Shown here one piece after another: positions 63,376 to 64,000 of a stretch of 64,000 nt of DNA. The translations under genes were made by a program, and so were the position numbers. Positions within the stretch are counted from its first letter, which is position 1. Every line of letters starts with the position of its first letter. Source of the stretch: Streptococcus mitis (lineage in GTDB: Bacteria; Bacillota; Bacilli; Lactobacillales; Streptococcaceae); the NCBI RefSeq assembly GCF_009496155.1, contig NZ_WIJP01000007.1:68943-132942 (forward strand). Reading direction: 5' to 3'. The notes below the pieces were generated by a model, which was not told the origin of the DNA, ran no database searches, and saw only the letters and a program-made list of their open reading frames with translations.

Positions 63376-64000
63376 TTACTCTTCATCATCACGTTTACGG
63401 CGTTTCGCAATCAGACCTAGACCAGTCACAGCTGCCAAAGCTCCAAGGAGTGCAGATGACTTAGAAGCTTCTGTACCTGTATTTGGCAATTGCTGTCTTG
63501 ACTTACCTGCTGATTCTGATGGTGTTTCAGAAGATGCTGCGTCAGCTGATGCTGAGGCACTTGTTGATGCTGATTCAGATGCGCTTGTGCTTGCTGATGC
63601 AGACGCACTTGTTGATGCTGATTCAGATGCGCTTGTGCTTGCTGACGCTGAGGCACTTGTTGATGCTGATTCAGATGCCGATGTGCTTGCTGATGCAGAT
63701 GCACTTGTTGATGCTGATTCAGATGCCGATGTGCTTGCTGATGCAGACGCACTTGTTGACGCTGACTCAGATGCGCTTGTGCTTGCTGATGCAGACGCAC
63801 TTGTTGACGCTGACTCAGATGCGCTTGTGCTTGCTGATGCAGACGCACTTGTTGACGCTGACTCAGATGCCGATGTGCTTGCTGATGCAGACGCACTTGT
63901 TGACGCTGATTCAGATGCCGATGTGCTTGCTGATTGGCTCGCACTTGTTGACGCTGACTCAGATGCGCTTGTGCTTGCTGATTGGCTTGCACTTGTTGAC
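63376..64000 (-). CDS. Serine-rich repeat adhesin (PsrP/Fap1/GspB class), C-terminal end; runs off right edge
   Basis: The last 207 codons of a surface adhesin. After long Ser-Ala-Ser-Thr repeats comes [14 protein letters not shown], the sortase motif LPNTG, a membrane helix ([18 protein letters not shown]) and the tail KRRKRDDEE. Such proteins are O-glycosylated in the cytosol, exported by SecA2/SecY2 and linked to peptidoglycan by sortase A. The binding domains and the long signal peptide lie outside the window, so the exact name is not assigned. The stop TAA is at 63376-63378. Confidence 0.96.
   Translation of the reverse strand, partial: STSASQSASTSASESASTSASQSASTSASESASTSASASASTSASESASTSASASASTSASESASTSASASASTSASESASTSASASASTSASESASTSASASASTSASESASTSASASASTSASESASTSASASASTSASESASTSASASADAASSETPSESAGKSRQQLPNTGTEASKSSALLGALAAVTGLGLIAKRRKRDDEE
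63541..64000 (-). repeat. 48-bp coding repeats of the adhesin (16-residue unit)
   Basis: Tandem units encode [16 protein letters not shown] with variation (A, E or Q at every eighth position). Ser codons alternate between TCN and AGY in a fixed order, so the 48-bp DNA unit is conserved even where many synonymous choices exist. SASQ variants appear near the window edge. The serines are the GtfA/GtfB acceptor sites. Confidence 0.92.

Noticed and set aside
63426..63992. A long minus-strand open frame rich in Gln, His and Leu in the adhesin repeats
   Set aside because: It is an out-of-phase shadow of the Ser-rich repeats; the true frame ends in LPNTG, a membrane helix and a charged tail.
63541..64000. 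Regular 48-bp repetition resembling a CRISPR array
   Set aside because: There are no unique spacers; the repeats are contiguous, in frame and encode the adhesin.

Overview
The window is a low-GC Firmicute chromosome segment from a mitis-group Streptococcus. The gene order hmgR/mvaS, stkP-phpP-rsmB-fmt-priA-rpoZ-gmk, rny, nadD-yqeK-rsfS, yqeG-yqeH-yhbY, the sucrose scrK-scrA-scrB-scrR block, a BOX element and the accessory Sec (secY2A2) island beside a serine-rich-repeat adhesin all match the S. pneumoniae/S. mitis/S. oralis group. StkP has three PASTA domains plus a Gln/Ser/Asn-rich tail, not the four known in S. pneumoniae, so a non-pneumococcal member is more likely (inference). I see no rRNA, tRNA, CRISPR array, prophage or intact insertion sequence.

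Layout. 1-1.2 kb: 5' part of metE (minus strand) with a methionine-regulator palindrome and a BOX repeat. 1.2-11.4 kb: accessory/defence region. It holds an orphan HTH antitoxin with the tail of a lost toxin gene, a DUF1722 (YbgA-like) gene overlapping a T4-endonuclease-V-like gene, a type I restriction-modification operon (hsdM-rhuM-hsdS-hsdS'-hsdR) with two repeat tracts that could alter specificity, and an abiH gene broken by two frameshifts in A-tracts. 11.5-12.9 kb: a probable truncated gene, a TVP38/DedA-type membrane protein and a hairpin-rich intergenic region. 12.9-18.6 kb: sucrose uptake and hydrolysis with LacI-type regulation. 18.6-21.1 kb: mevalonate entry enzymes. 21.2-22.4 kb: split ThrE-type exporter. 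22.5-30.8 kb: Ser/Thr kinase-phosphatase pair in an operon with translation, replication-restart and nucleotide genes. 31-40.6 kb: RNase Y, tRNA modification, ribosome silencing, NAD synthesis, ribosome-assembly GTPase, CorA and an MscS channel. 40.7-42.9 kb (plus strand): SstT symporter and a DUF939 membrane protein. 43-64 kb: accessory Sec/glycosylation island, read leftward from the adhesin gene that runs off the right edge.

How it works together. In the last 21 kb, GtfA/GtfB put the first GlcNAc on a Ser-rich adhesin, Gtf3 and a set of GT2/GT8/GT-D enzymes extend the glycan, Asp1-3 prepare the glycoprotein and SecA2/SecY2/Asp4/Asp5 export it for sortase anchoring. The most interesting signal is a ~125-residue domain found at the C-terminus of GtfB and repeated, seven copies in six genes, on GT8 enzymes, on a hexapeptide acetyltransferase and twice inside one four-domain fusion. 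Because GtfB is the substrate-binding partner of GtfA, I propose that this domain is a portable adaptor that brings tailoring enzymes to the glycosylated adhesin. The second strong signal is a pentanucleotide tract at the end of hsdS, where loss of one unit would fuse the specificity subunit to a third target-recognition domain.
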